Shown one piece after another: positions 1 to 5,195 of a stretch of DNA of 7,311 bases. A model generated the notes under the pieces. The model was not told where the DNA came from, did not search any database, and was given only the letters and a program-made list of their open reading frames with translations. A program made the translations under genes and the position numbers. Within the stretch, counting starts at the first letter, position 1; each line of letters starts with the position of its first letter. Source of the DNA: Syntrophomonas sp. UBA5432 (GTDB lineage Bacteria; Bacillota; Syntrophomonadia; Syntrophomonadales; Syntrophomonadaceae); contig DIRQ01000018.1 of NCBI GenBank assembly GCA_002424365.1, forward strand, positions 1 through 7,311, read 5' to 3'.

Positions 1-5
1 TATGG

Positions 6-12
6 CCTCCTC
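6..12 (-). promoter_or_regulatory. Strong Shine-Dalgarno site of a gene beginning beyond the left edge
   Basis: The minus strand reads GAGGAGG here, close to a perfect anti-16S match. No start codon occurs in the 5 bases that remain before the window edge, so the gene it serves starts just outside. It would lie downstream of the WYL regulator on the same strand and could be its target or partner. Its identity cannot be seen. Confidence 0.5.
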
Positions 13-26
13 ACATATTTTTCTTG

Positions 27-35
27 ATTATAGCA
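27..35 (-). promoter_or_regulatory. Extended -10 promoter element for a gene off the left edge
   Basis: Read on the minus strand, this is TGCTATAAT, a consensus -10 hexamer with the TGn extension. A partial -35 (TTGTCA, 45-50 on the plus strand) is only 12 nt away, so the extended -10 would have to carry most of the activity. The site lies between the WYL regulator's stop codon and a strong SD at 6-12. The next minus-strand gene probably therefore has its own start of transcription rather than relying on read-through. Confidence 0.45.
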
Positions 36-57
36 TGCAAAACATGACAACTATATG

Positions 58-1018
58 ACAGGTTTAAGAGGAATATGTTTTATAAATTTTTTCGGCAATC
101 GCCGCCAAAATGCTGCGAATATGCGGAGGATTAACTACCTCCATCCCACTGCCGAAACTTAAAAGATAGCCATATAACCAATTATTTTCCGGCAGACAGG
201 CTTTAACCATAATTCTTCCGTTATCTTGCTCAATTATATCCTCGCCGAAACACTCTTCCACTACACTTTCCATCTCTTTATCGAAAAGCAGATCCAGTTC
301 CACCAGTTTGGCCGTCTCCTGCCACTGGTTTTCAAAGTAATCTTGTTTCATTGGTACTTCTCTGGGTTGATATACTATATCCGTAAGCTGTATGTCCTTA
401 ATCCGTATTAGCTTGAAGAGGCGGAAATCCTGTCTGAGCAGGCACCAGGCAAAAAGATACCACGATTGCCCCTTGAGGAGCAGTGCATAGGGTTCAACCT
501 GCCGCATGCTTCTTGTACCGGCAGCATCAATATAAGCAAATTCAATCTCTCTATAATTTTCAATGGCCTGGCGCAGTAGCGCTATTTTGCCTTTGAGTTG
601 CACATTAGTTCCCCAGGGAGACAAATCGATTATCAATTGCCTGCTCTTCAGGTCAAGCAGTTCCAACTGTGATGTCGATAGAGGGTTTTTCAGTTTTTCC
701 GCCAATATATCAAAACGGCTGTCAGGTATACTGGCGGCAACTCCCTTTAAGGTGGAAATTAGGGTAGCCATATCATCGGCACTGATTACGCTTTTATCCA
801 GGCGATAACCTTCAGCAATACTGATACCGCCATTCACACCCTGATAAGTTATGATAGGTATTCCGGCCAGGTTGATAGTATCAATGTCACGCAGGATAGT
901 ACGGACAGAAACATCGAACATTTCCGCCAGTTCTTTGGCCTGAACCCGTTCGCGCCTGAGCAAGACTATTATAATTGAAATCAGTCTATCGATTTTCACT
1001 TTATCACCTGTTTTTGGA
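58..1018. repeat. Direct repeat, copy 1 of the duplicated WYL-regulator segment
   Basis: This block matches 5443-5932 except for a 474-bp stretch missing there and a 3-bp insertion just upstream of the start codon. I count about 6 substitutions over roughly 480 aligned bases. Homology runs from about 6 bp past the stop codon to just beyond the SD, and both flanks are unrelated between copies. Nearly 99% identity points to a recent duplication or to gene conversion. Confidence 0.93.
64..999 (-). CDS. YafY-type HTH-WYL-WCX transcriptional regulator
   Basis: Cytoplasmic DNA-binding regulator of the DeoR-like HTH plus WYL family, whose WYL domain usually senses a small ligand or nucleic acid. 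With the GTG start it is 311 aa, normal for the family. The winged HTH lies at about residues 3-54 (ELAEMFDVSVRTILRDI). The WYL domain lies at about 134-204 with the literal W180-Y181-L182 and the downstream FRLFKLIRI strand. The WCX domain occupies about 229-309. I chose GTG (997-999) because AGGTGAT (1003-1009) is well placed before it and because family members typically begin MKIDRL. The in-frame ATG at 1030-1032 adds 11 residues and has no SD. The target genes are unknown; autoregulation and control of the divergent TenA-lectin unit or of the gene off the left edge are all possible. A deleted, nearly identical copy lies at 5449-5910. Confidence 0.92.
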   Translation of the reverse strand: MKIDRLISIIIVLLRRERVQAKELAEMFDVSVRTILRDIDTINLAGIPIITYQGVNGGISIAEGYRLDKSVISADDMATLISTLKGVAASIPDSRFDILAEKLKNPLSTSQLELLDLKSRQLIIDLSPWGTNVQLKGKIALLRQAIENYREIEFAYIDAAGTRSMRQVEPYALLLKGQSWYLFAWCLLRQDFRLFKLIRIKDIQLTDIVYQPREVPMKQDYFENQWQETAKLVELDLLFDKEMESVVEECFGEDIIEQDNGRIMVKACLPENNWLYGYLLSFGSGMEVVNPPHIRSILAAIAEKIYKTYSS

Positions 1019-1055
1019 TCAGATGTTTTCATCTATCTGTATTGGAATTAGTAAT

Positions 1056-1061
1056 ATTATA
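1056..1061 (-). promoter_or_regulatory. Probable -10 box of the WYL regulator
   Basis: The minus strand reads TATAAT. Transcription would start near 1049, giving a leader of about 50 nt to the GTG start. No good -35 hexamer is present at 16-18 bp; TTGTTA lies 13 bp away. The second gene copy lacks this element because homology stops at 1018. Confidence 0.4.
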
Positions 1062-1380
1062 CTGTTTTCTGGTTTAACAATGGTTAGTACCAGGAGAACT
1101 TTTGAGGAAATGCAAAATGTTGGAGGTAGAGGTGGGTGAGAGGAATGCAATTACACTGGGGTTTCCTCGATAAAATGGACACTCCAGAATTAACAGTTTG
1201 CTATCTTTCTTAGTTTAATTAAAATTCCCTTTCATTCTTGAGATCGGGGTTTTCCGTACCAAATGAGTGCTGATATAGTGCAAAGGGGAAAAGGCTATTA
1301 ACGGTGATTCAGCTAAAATTCATATTGTTTTTGCTAATTACGATGATCTAAAACACAAGGCTGCAATTTCTTAAGCTACA
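1062..1380. other. Gene-poor intergenic stretch between the divergent regulator and the TenA-like gene
   Basis: No convincing coding region is present. The longest feature is a 19-codon frame starting at 1080 that ends in a purine-rich run (1122-1142). AT-rich patches at 1200-1240 and 1310-1350 could hold promoter or operator sites, but I cannot point to a well-spaced -35/-10 pair. No repeats shared with the rest of the window were found. Confidence 0.5.
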
Positions 1381-1386
1381 TATAAT
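1381..1386 (+). promoter_or_regulatory. Candidate -10 hexamer upstream of the TenA-like gene
   Basis: A perfect TATAAT sits here and overlaps the ATG at 1385. If it is a real -10, transcription would begin near 1393. The ATG could then not be the start codon, which favours the TTG at 1436. No matching -35 is seen 16-18 bp upstream, so an activator would be needed. Confidence 0.3.
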
Positions 1387-1420
1387 GGATTTCGTGGTAA
1401 AATTAGCCAAGCATATTACA

Positions 1421-1430
1421 AGGGGGGGGA
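1421..1430 (+). promoter_or_regulatory. Start-deciding G-rich ribosome binding site
   Basis: AGGGGGGGGA pairs with the anti-SD with a G-U wobble. It ends 6 nt before a TTG codon at 1436-1438 that is in frame with the TenA-like protein. The GNAT gene at 3241 uses a similar GAGGGGGG site. The upstream in-frame ATG at 1385 has no SD, so this site points to TTG initiation. The eight-G run could also slip during replication or transcription. Confidence 0.5.
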
Positions 1431-1435
1431 TTTAT

Positions 1436-2158
1436 TTGCGTAATCCCAGAAGTATCAGGTTAACTGCCCAGGATTTGAGAGCTAATAACCTGTCCGTTGA
1501 TCCGCCACCGCCTGATTCGTTGTTTATGCGTTTATGGAACGCTTGTTACAACATCGCAGTGCAGACTTTAAACACTGATTTTATCCAGGGAATCCATCAT
1601 AATTCCCTTGACCCGGTCAAGTATGGAGGTTCTAATGTCTGTGACGCCTATTACTGTTTTAAAGGAGCCAATTCATATCTAGCCGCAGCCAGTCGTGCTG
1701 ATGATCCTGTTCTAAAGGCCTTTCTTTTAAAAAAGTACCAGAGTTATGAAAAATACAACCAGGTTTTCCCCACGATATGGCATATTCGGGATGCCGCCAG
1801 CGTGGTACCCATGGAAATTAATATTAAGTATGCACAGCTTGAGGCAGATGTAGCCTCTCACTACGACCCGATAATGTGTCTGGTGGTTATGCTCCCTTGT
1901 GAATACCTGTGGTACTGGTTGTCAGACCGGATGTATCCGCCGGATCCGTCCAACCTTTATGCGCCCTGGATTAACGATAACCACTATCCCGATGGTGCAT
2001 ATGCCGTGGGTAATTATTTGGAAACCTATCAGCAGGTACATGGCCCTATTGATTATAACTCGGCCCTGGCCATTTATTCCGCCGCAATGAACTGCGAAAA
2101 GGAAAGCTTTGCGGCGGCAACTAAATCACATACTTTATTTAATAAATCGAGAGGATGA
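1436..2158 (+). CDS. TenA/thiaminase-like protein (heme-oxygenase-like fold)
   Basis: This is 240 aa from the TTG start chosen for its SD; an ATG at 1385 would add 17 residues. TenA proteins (about 220-240 aa, all-helical, cytoplasmic) hydrolyse aminopyrimidines in thiamin salvage, and relatives have other roles. The family pattern is visible: LFMRLW (29-34), F49-I..G..SL, a D70-x-x-Y73 pair where TenA has Asp44/Tyr47, and PC (154-155) where TenA has its catalytic Cys135. It continues with a Y-x-x-WI segment (175-179) and E221 in CEKESF, where TenA has Glu205. Spacings between these residues fit the family. The position of TenA Tyr139 appears to be W159, and the N-terminal half departs from consensus, so the substrate may not be a thiamin precursor. 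No thiamin genes are nearby. The lectin gene follows 6 nt later. TenA-like is likely; thiaminase activity is unproven. Confidence 0.72.
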   Translation: MRNPRSIRLTAQDLRANNLSVDPPPPDSLFMRLWNACYNIAVQTLNTDFIQGIHHNSLDPVKYGGSNVCDAYYCFKGANSYLAAASRADDPVLKAFLLKKYQSYEKYNQVFPTIWHIRDAASVVPMEINIKYAQLEADVASHYDPIMCLVVMLPCEYLWYWLSDRMYPPDPSNLYAPWINDNHYPDGAYAVGNYLETYQQVHGPIDYNSALAIYSAAMNCEKESFAAATKSHTLFNKSRG

Positions 2159-2164
2159 TAAGCA

Positions 2165-2542
2165 ATGGCTCAAAAAACATTTACCATCGATTCTTTTCCC
2201 CCGGGTTACTATATGTCCTGGTTTGTTACCTCCCAGGCGGCTTATTCGGTTAATGCCAGGCTATTTGACAGCGCCAAGCAGTATTTTAACAAGACAAAAA
2301 TGAGCACCGATATCGAACCGCCTCTGGCTCAGGGGGCGGCTTTCATTCAGAGCAACGGGCTTAAACTATCCATTGATGTACCCCAATCCTCCAGCCTGGA
2401 CAGTAGTATTAATACTTACGCCATTACCACCGATACCGGCTCCATAGTGGGCTATGGCTACAATATCTGCATTGAGGACAGTAATGACAAGGATTATAAC
2501 GATGTGTGCGTTGCGCTGGTAGCCTGGCGCAATAAGGGGTAA
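2165..2542 (+). CDS. LecB/PA-IIL-type calcium-dependent lectin
   Basis: A 125-aa beta-sandwich protein with no signal peptide or membrane segment, like LecB (about 115 aa, also leaderless). LecB-type lectins bind fucose or mannose through two Ca ions. The Ca loop is intact: E104-D105-S-N-D108-K-D110-Y111-N112-D113 aligns residue for residue with EDGTDNDYND of LecB. The chain ends in Gly (G125), whose carboxylate in LecB completes the partner subunit's Ca site. The N-terminus (AQKTFTI) and the SVN strand (28-30) also match. Differences: the Asn21 position is Thr22, the LecB specificity loop SSG reads SQA (23-25), two extra residues lie before the C-terminal Gly, and the middle (45-60) is longer. 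Its SD (GAGAGG, 2149-2154) lies inside the TenA-like gene's last codons, so translation is probably coupled. The sugar bound is unknown. Confidence 0.82.
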   Translation: MAQKTFTIDSFPPGYYMSWFVTSQAAYSVNARLFDSAKQYFNKTKMSTDIEPPLAQGAAFIQSNGLKLSIDVPQSSSLDSSINTYAITTDTGSIVGYGYNICIEDSNDKDYNDVCVALVAWRNKG

Positions 2543-2579
2543 GCTGAAAACAGCATCTTCCTGCCGGAATAAGGATAAT

Positions 2580-2777
2580 ATGGCTGGTTCGCTTTTCTAT
2601 GCCCACTTATACCGGAATGAAGAATTAATTGTGATATTCAAACATAAGATTTTCCGGGTAACCCCTGATAAGTCTTCATGCCAGGAACTCATTAATTATG
2701 GGCGTTCTGTACATATCCCTTCATTTCTGCTGGACTTTATCCTTGTCGTTTTGAAGATGAAACCTTTTAGAATATAA
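2580..2777 (+). CDS. Possible small hypothetical protein (65 aa)
   Basis: Weakly supported. An AAGG element lies about 5 nt before the ATG, 38 bp after the lectin stop. The middle segment, ELIVIFKHKIFRVTPD followed by QELINYGRSVHIPSFLLDF, has the alternating strand-helix look of a real domain and is more convincing than its N-terminus. It could be a short native protein or the surviving piece of a longer gene. The C-terminal tail (LKMKPFRI) looks like chance read-out. No function is assigned. Confidence 0.3.
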   Translation: MAGSLFYAHLYRNEELIVIFKHKIFRVTPDKSSCQELINYGRSVHIPSFLLDFILVVLKMKPFRI

Positions 2778-2980
2778 GCCCTCTTTGCTGTGTCACCCGA
2801 TCCCCGCCCTGAATAGCAAATAAGCGATTAGTAGTTTGGCTTGCACATAGTCTGTTCCCCCTTTTCTTACGTGATTTGCTATTTTTGGCCAGCAGCGAAT
2901 TCTAAATGGGCCTTTTCCTCCTCTATTTTAGCCTTATCGATGCGGGTAAACAGAATCTCCGGCTTATTAATAACAGTCAA
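2778..2980. other. Non-coding debris between the lectin unit and the GNAT scrap
   Basis: No plus-strand gene is seen. The only interpretable content is the reverse-strand metG-like stretch in its right half. No terminator with a T-tract was found downstream of the lectin gene, so where that transcript ends is unclear. The short GCTG-AAAA-CAGC hairpin just after the lectin stop (2544-2555) is too weak to count. Confidence 0.4.
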
Positions 2981-2985
2981 GGGTT
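2886..2985 (-). pseudogene. Possible fragment of methionyl-tRNA synthetase (metG-like)
   Basis: On the minus strand an open frame reads LTVINKPEILFTRID followed by KAKIEEEKAHLEFAAG and a stop. The K-x-x-x-LFxRID core followed by an acidic helix resembles the stretch of MetG that links the anticodon-binding domain to the C-terminal region. Only about 33 residues are covered, with no start, no catalytic HIGH or KMSKS motif, and the frame runs upstream straight into the antisense of the GNAT scrap. If real, it is a stray piece of a housekeeping gene carried here by recombination. A chance match is quite possible. Confidence 0.3.
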
Positions 2986-3051
2986 TCCTTCTATGCCCGC
3001 TATGGCTTTTTCCCACGGCAAACTCTATTAAAACAAAAAATCGAATAGGCC
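2983..3051 (+). pseudogene. 69-bp scrap of a GNAT acetyltransferase 3' end (repeat copy 1)
   Basis: This encodes VSFYARYGFFPRQTLLKQK, the beta5-alpha4 region of a GNAT fold in which the conserved Tyr-x-x-x-Gly-Phe follows the acetyl-CoA site. It matches 6071-6139 with only 3 substitutions, one of which converts the stop TAA to GAA. The sequence upstream (before 2983) is unrelated and runs into the metG-like piece on the opposite strand. The terminator hairpin present in the other copy is destroyed here. Too short to be functional. Confidence 0.8.
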
Positions 3052-3166
3052 CCAGGGTTATCCTTGCTGGCTTTCTGCACATTCCGCACAATGACAGCTG
3101 GGACAGGGTAATGGTATGTTAGTTTTCGGTTTCGCGTGTGCATCCTCTTTACAATACAGTAAACAA

Positions 3167-3196
3167 TTGACCACCAATGTGCTATATTGGTATAAA
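3167..3196 (+). promoter_or_regulatory. Promoter with internal inverted repeat, upstream of the GNAT gene
   Basis: The -35 TTGACC (3167-3172) and -10 TATAAA (3191-3196) are separated by 18 bp, a good housekeeping sigma-factor promoter. Within the spacer lies the inverted repeat ACCAAT (3173-3178), 7 nt, ATTGGT (3186-3191), which touches the -10. A repressor bound there would block polymerase directly. The leader to the ATG is about 38 nt. Confidence 0.55.
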
Positions 3197-3240
3197 TTGG
3201 GGGAACAATCGTAGCTGCAAATGAGGGGGGACCAAAACAT

Positions 3241-3813
3241 ATGACACGCAAAATTGAAGGAGATCATATATACCTGGCGCCCATTCGCCACGAAGACAGT
3301 GAAATCTATGCCCGCTGGCTGAATGAGGCTGAAACCAGCATCTATCTGGCGGTATTCCCCCAGCTTGTAACCCCGGAGAGCAGCCGGGACTACTTTGTAC
3401 AGGCTACAACCCGGGGTGACCATCTCGTTGGTATTACCCTGAAAGAAAATAATACTTTAATCGGCAGTGGTGGTCTGCTCAATATTGATTTTATTAACCG
3501 CAAGGCAGAAATCGGTCTCTACATCGGTGCTCAAGAATGCCTGAACCAGGGCTATGGAAGCGAATCTGTGATGTTGCTGCTGGACTATGGATTTCAAGTT
3601 CTGAACCTCAACAGCATTTACTTGGCACCCTACTCCTTTAATACCCGTGCCATCCGTTGCTATGAAAAATGCGGGTTTAAAACAGCCGGCTGTTTGCGGG
3701 AAACTCGCATCATAAATGGCAGGAAATATGACCAGATTTACATGGATATCTTGGCCAGTGAATTTCCCGGATACCGGTTAAAAGAAAAGATAAAATCTTT
3801 GCTTCCGGAATAA
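3241..3813 (+). CDS. GNAT acetyltransferase, RimJ/RimL/SpeG-like
   Basis: A complete 190-aa cytoplasmic enzyme of the Acetyltransf_3 type, which transfers acetyl from acetyl-CoA to an amine (ribosomal protein N-terminus, polyamine, or drug in known relatives). Visible: the opening IYLAPIRHEDSEIYARWLN (10-28), beta4 AEIGLYIG (89-96), the acetyl-CoA-binding motif NQGYGSE (102-108) and helix, then NTRAIRCYEKCGF (134-146), the motif B signature with the conserved Tyr. The C-terminal 15 residues are basic and probably helical. The SD GAGGGGGG (3223-3230) is 10 nt before the ATG. It has its own promoter and may be co-transcribed with the membrane-anchored protein 74 bp downstream. The substrate cannot be read from sequence; the overall look is nearest to SpeG or RimL relatives. 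Confidence 0.93.
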   Translation: MTRKIEGDHIYLAPIRHEDSEIYARWLNEAETSIYLAVFPQLVTPESSRDYFVQATTRGDHLVGITLKENNTLIGSGGLLNIDFINRKAEIGLYIGAQECLNQGYGSESVMLLLDYGFQVLNLNSIYLAPYSFNTRAIRCYEKCGFKTAGCLRETRIINGRKYDQIYMDILASEFPGYRLKEKIKSLLPE

Positions 3814-3819
3814 TTCCGG
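3805..3819. repeat. Short perfect inverted repeat over the GNAT stop codon
   Basis: CCGGAAT-A-ATTCCGG is centred on the TAA stop of the GNAT gene. As RNA it could form a CCGG/CCGG stem with a 7-nt loop, extended by TTGC/GCAA with a bulge. No T-tract follows, so it is not a classical terminator. It may partly separate expression of the GNAT gene from the next gene. Confidence 0.45.
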
Positions 3820-3887
3820 CAATGGAGGCCAACCGATTTCTTAACTGTTGGCGAGGAGGCAAACCAACTGGGAAAGAAGGCTATTAT

Positions 3888-4409
3888 ATGAAAAAGTATA
3901 TCTTTATAATCGCAGGATTGCTGGCTGTATCCGCGTTGATGGTTACCTATATGCGAACAGATAACTTAGCTGCCGGCCTGCAGAACGATATTAGCAAATT
4001 CTCTCTTGAGTATAAGCGATACCTGGGGGTTAATTACTTCGACTTCAGTTTTGTGGTAGATAATATTGTCAACCGCAATAAGTGTTATAAGTCCTCAGAG
4101 CATTTCAGCGAGTTAAGGGAAGAATGCGTGCGGAATAATATGGTAAGGCTTCTCAAACATTTTCCCTCTGGTAAGTATTATGGGCAATGGGGTCTGGAAC
4201 ACACTTATTTGAGCTACCATGGCGGTCAATTTTCACTGCATGATTGTCTGGCCACATTCTTGAACAAGAAGTATGAACCAACTAAATGCAAGGTAATCTC
4301 TATTGCCTATTTTTATTCTAATTGTCAACAAATGACTTGGGGAAAGAACTACGGCCAAGAAGAATACAAGGAAGAGATTCAAGATGACTTGAATTCTAAT
4401 AACATATAA
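3888..4409 (+). CDS. Membrane-anchored or secreted protein, weakly erythromycin-esterase/Tiki-like
   Basis: 173 aa. I chose the ATG at 3888 because GAAAGAAGG (3872-3880) precedes it by 7 nt and it yields a proper signal: MKK, then a hydrophobic stretch IFIIAGLLAVSALMVTYM (5-22). An upstream ATG at 3822 would put 22 polar residues in front of the signal. The segment lacks a lipobox Cys and may act as a membrane anchor. The exported part contains REECVRNNMVRLLKHFPSG followed by KYYGQWGLEHTYL, then LATFLN and CKVISIAYFY. That order (R...M..N, K..g.wG..H, closing strand) recalls erythromycin-esterase and ChaN/Tiki proteins, which are normally about 400 aa, so this would be an N-terminally shortened version. 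Family membership is weak. It follows the GNAT gene on the same strand. Confidence 0.7.
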   Translation: MKKYIFIIAGLLAVSALMVTYMRTDNLAAGLQNDISKFSLEYKRYLGVNYFDFSFVVDNIVNRNKCYKSSEHFSELREECVRNNMVRLLKHFPSGKYYGQWGLEHTYLSYHGGQFSLHDCLATFLNKKYEPTKCKVISIAYFYSNCQQMTWGKNYGQEEYKEEIQDDLNSNNI

Positions 4410-4452
4410 TCAATATATTATGGATTATATGGTCATATTGCTTCATAATATA
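4403..4452. promoter_or_regulatory. AT-rich operator-like region with interleaved inverted repeats
   Basis: Two exact inverted repeats interleave here: CATATAAT (4403-4410) with ATTATATG (4424-4431), and TATATTATG (4414-4422) with CATAATATA (4444-4452). The pair CAATAT (4411-4416) and ATATTG (4435-4440) adds a third. All lie in the 62 bp before the antitoxin-like gene, where TA modules usually bind their own antitoxin. The 21-nt spacer of the 9-bp repeat places its arms about three helical turns apart. No clean -35/-10 pair was identified inside it. Confidence 0.5.
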
Positions 4453-4471
4453 GAATAAAGGCGGTGAGGTA

Positions 4472-4957
4472 ATGAACTTGCTGAAAGAAAAATCCATCAG
4501 TATTGCCAAACAAGATTTCCCCAATATTGTTCGTCAGGCTGCTAAAGGACATGAAACTATAACCAGGAATTTTAAAAGTTCTAATCATGAAAAGGTTTCC
4601 ATTATTTCTACCGATATTTATGAGGAAATTCTCGACAGAGGCTACAAGTTCAATCCGACCATAGAGGAAGACTCCGACGGTCATGGTTATACTATTTCTA
4701 TTGATGAACTATTAATTCACGGCGAGGGTCCCACATTAATAAGTGCACTAAATGATCTGGCTGAAAATCTTATGGATTATGCAGAGGATTATCTAACCCG
4801 AATTGATTTTTTCAGGCAAATTGAAAACCGCAAAAATCATTATCCGTACCTCCGTAGAATTGCAAAACTTACTGATATTGATCAAGTGATGGAGGTAATC
4901 GCGGAATGCCATACCAATTTACAACAGGCAATATTAAATCAATCGCAAAAAGGTTAG
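4472..4957 (+). CDS. Antitoxin-like protein (Phd/RelB-like N-part, HicB-like C-part)
   Basis: 161 aa, cytoplasmic. Residues 1-56 (KQDFPNIVRQAAKGHETIT, then KVSIISTDIYEEIL) look like a Phd/YefM-type DNA-binding and toxin-binding region: a helix, a strand, and the usual '...ISxxxYEEIL' end. Residues 65-108 (HGYTISIDELLIHGEGPTL followed by ISALNDLAENLMDYAEDY) resemble the partially degraded RNase-H-like fold of HicB antitoxins. The tail HYPYLRRIAKLTDIDQVMEVI may contact the partner. Its end overlaps the next gene by 52 nt in another frame. The SD region GGCGGTGAGG precedes the ATG, and the upstream inverted repeats suggest autoregulation. No transmembrane or catalytic features are seen. The TA role is inferred from architecture and the small overlapping partner. 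Confidence 0.72.
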   Translation: MNLLKEKSISIAKQDFPNIVRQAAKGHETITRNFKSSNHEKVSIISTDIYEEILDRGYKFNPTIEEDSDGHGYTISIDELLIHGEGPTLISALNDLAENLMDYAEDYLTRIDFFRQIENRKNHYPYLRRIAKLTDIDQVMEVIAECHTNLQQAILNQSQKG

Positions 4958-5151
4958 GCCTGCAACAAGTAAATTCGAAAAAGTGGAATGGCACCGATAT
5001 AAACGGTAACTTCTGGCAAACCTACATCCATGATCATGGAGATGGAGTTCCTATTCTAACCGGAACAGCAAAACAACAGGCCAAACAGATGGGATTTAAA
5101 GATTTGGAAGATATGTACGATTTTTTTATTAATTCCAGGCGGAAACGATAG
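4906..5151 (+). CDS. Small toxin-like partner protein (81 aa)
   Basis: Starts inside the antitoxin-like gene with an excellent SD (GGAGG, 4891-4895, 10 nt before the ATG), so translation is coupled and out of frame with it. The protein is basic at the C-terminus (NSRRKR). Order of elements: an N-terminal helix IKSIAKRLGL, strand KWNGTDINGNFW, a strand with paired histidines TYIHDHGDG (H42, H44), then two helices ending in LEDMYDFFIN. The size, His-bearing strand and HicB-like partner recall HicA-type mRNA interferases, but the HicA G-S-H-x-x-x motif is not present in its usual form. A distinct toxin family is equally possible. Toxicity is inferred, not shown. Confidence 0.68.
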   Translation: MPYQFTTGNIKSIAKRLGLQQVNSKKWNGTDINGNFWQTYIHDHGDGVPILTGTAKQQAKQMGFKDLEDMYDFFINSRRKR

Positions 5152-5154
5152 GTT

Positions 5155-5180
5155 TTGGTGGTTTTAATCTAACCAACCAA
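5155..5180 (+). other. Hairpin between the toxin-like gene and the DUF3795 remnant
   Basis: TTGGTGGTT (5155-5163), a 7-nt AT-rich loop, and AACCAACCAA (5171-5180) form a stem with one bulged base. No T-tract follows and a strong SD begins 2 nt later. It could stabilise the TA message or modulate translation downstream rather than terminate. Confidence 0.35.
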
Positions 5181-5195
5181 CGAGGAGGGTGGAAA

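Noticed and set aside
226..808. Two plus-strand open frames of 61 and 81 codons inside the WYL regulator
   Set aside because: They are antisense to a clear, family-typical gene, have no SD and read as low-quality protein. The first recurs in copy 2 only because the DNA is duplicated.
1165..1275. Sequence resembling insertion-sequence ends (TGGACACTCC near 1176)
   Set aside because: No matching inverted terminal repeat, target duplication or transposase fragment was found in the window.
1899..2303. Alternate-frame open frames over the TenA-like and lectin genes
   Set aside because: They overlap strongly supported genes in another frame, and their translations lack domain-like character.
2424..2606. 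Minus-strand frame with several Cys over the lectin 3' end
   Set aside because: It is antisense to the conserved Ca-binding loop; the Cys come from the complement of the coding strand.
3000..3423. Minus-strand frames, including one ending in a Cys-rich stretch (CPSCHCAEC)
   Set aside because: They run antisense through the well-supported GNAT gene and its promoter. The Cys cluster lies in the debris and has no start or partner motif.
3805..3819. Inverted repeat at the GNAT stop as a terminator
   Set aside because: The stem is short and no T-tract follows, so it is listed only as a repeat.
4433..4684. Minus-strand 83-codon frame over the antitoxin-like gene
   Set aside because: It is antisense to the better-supported gene, without an SD, and crosses the operator-like repeats.
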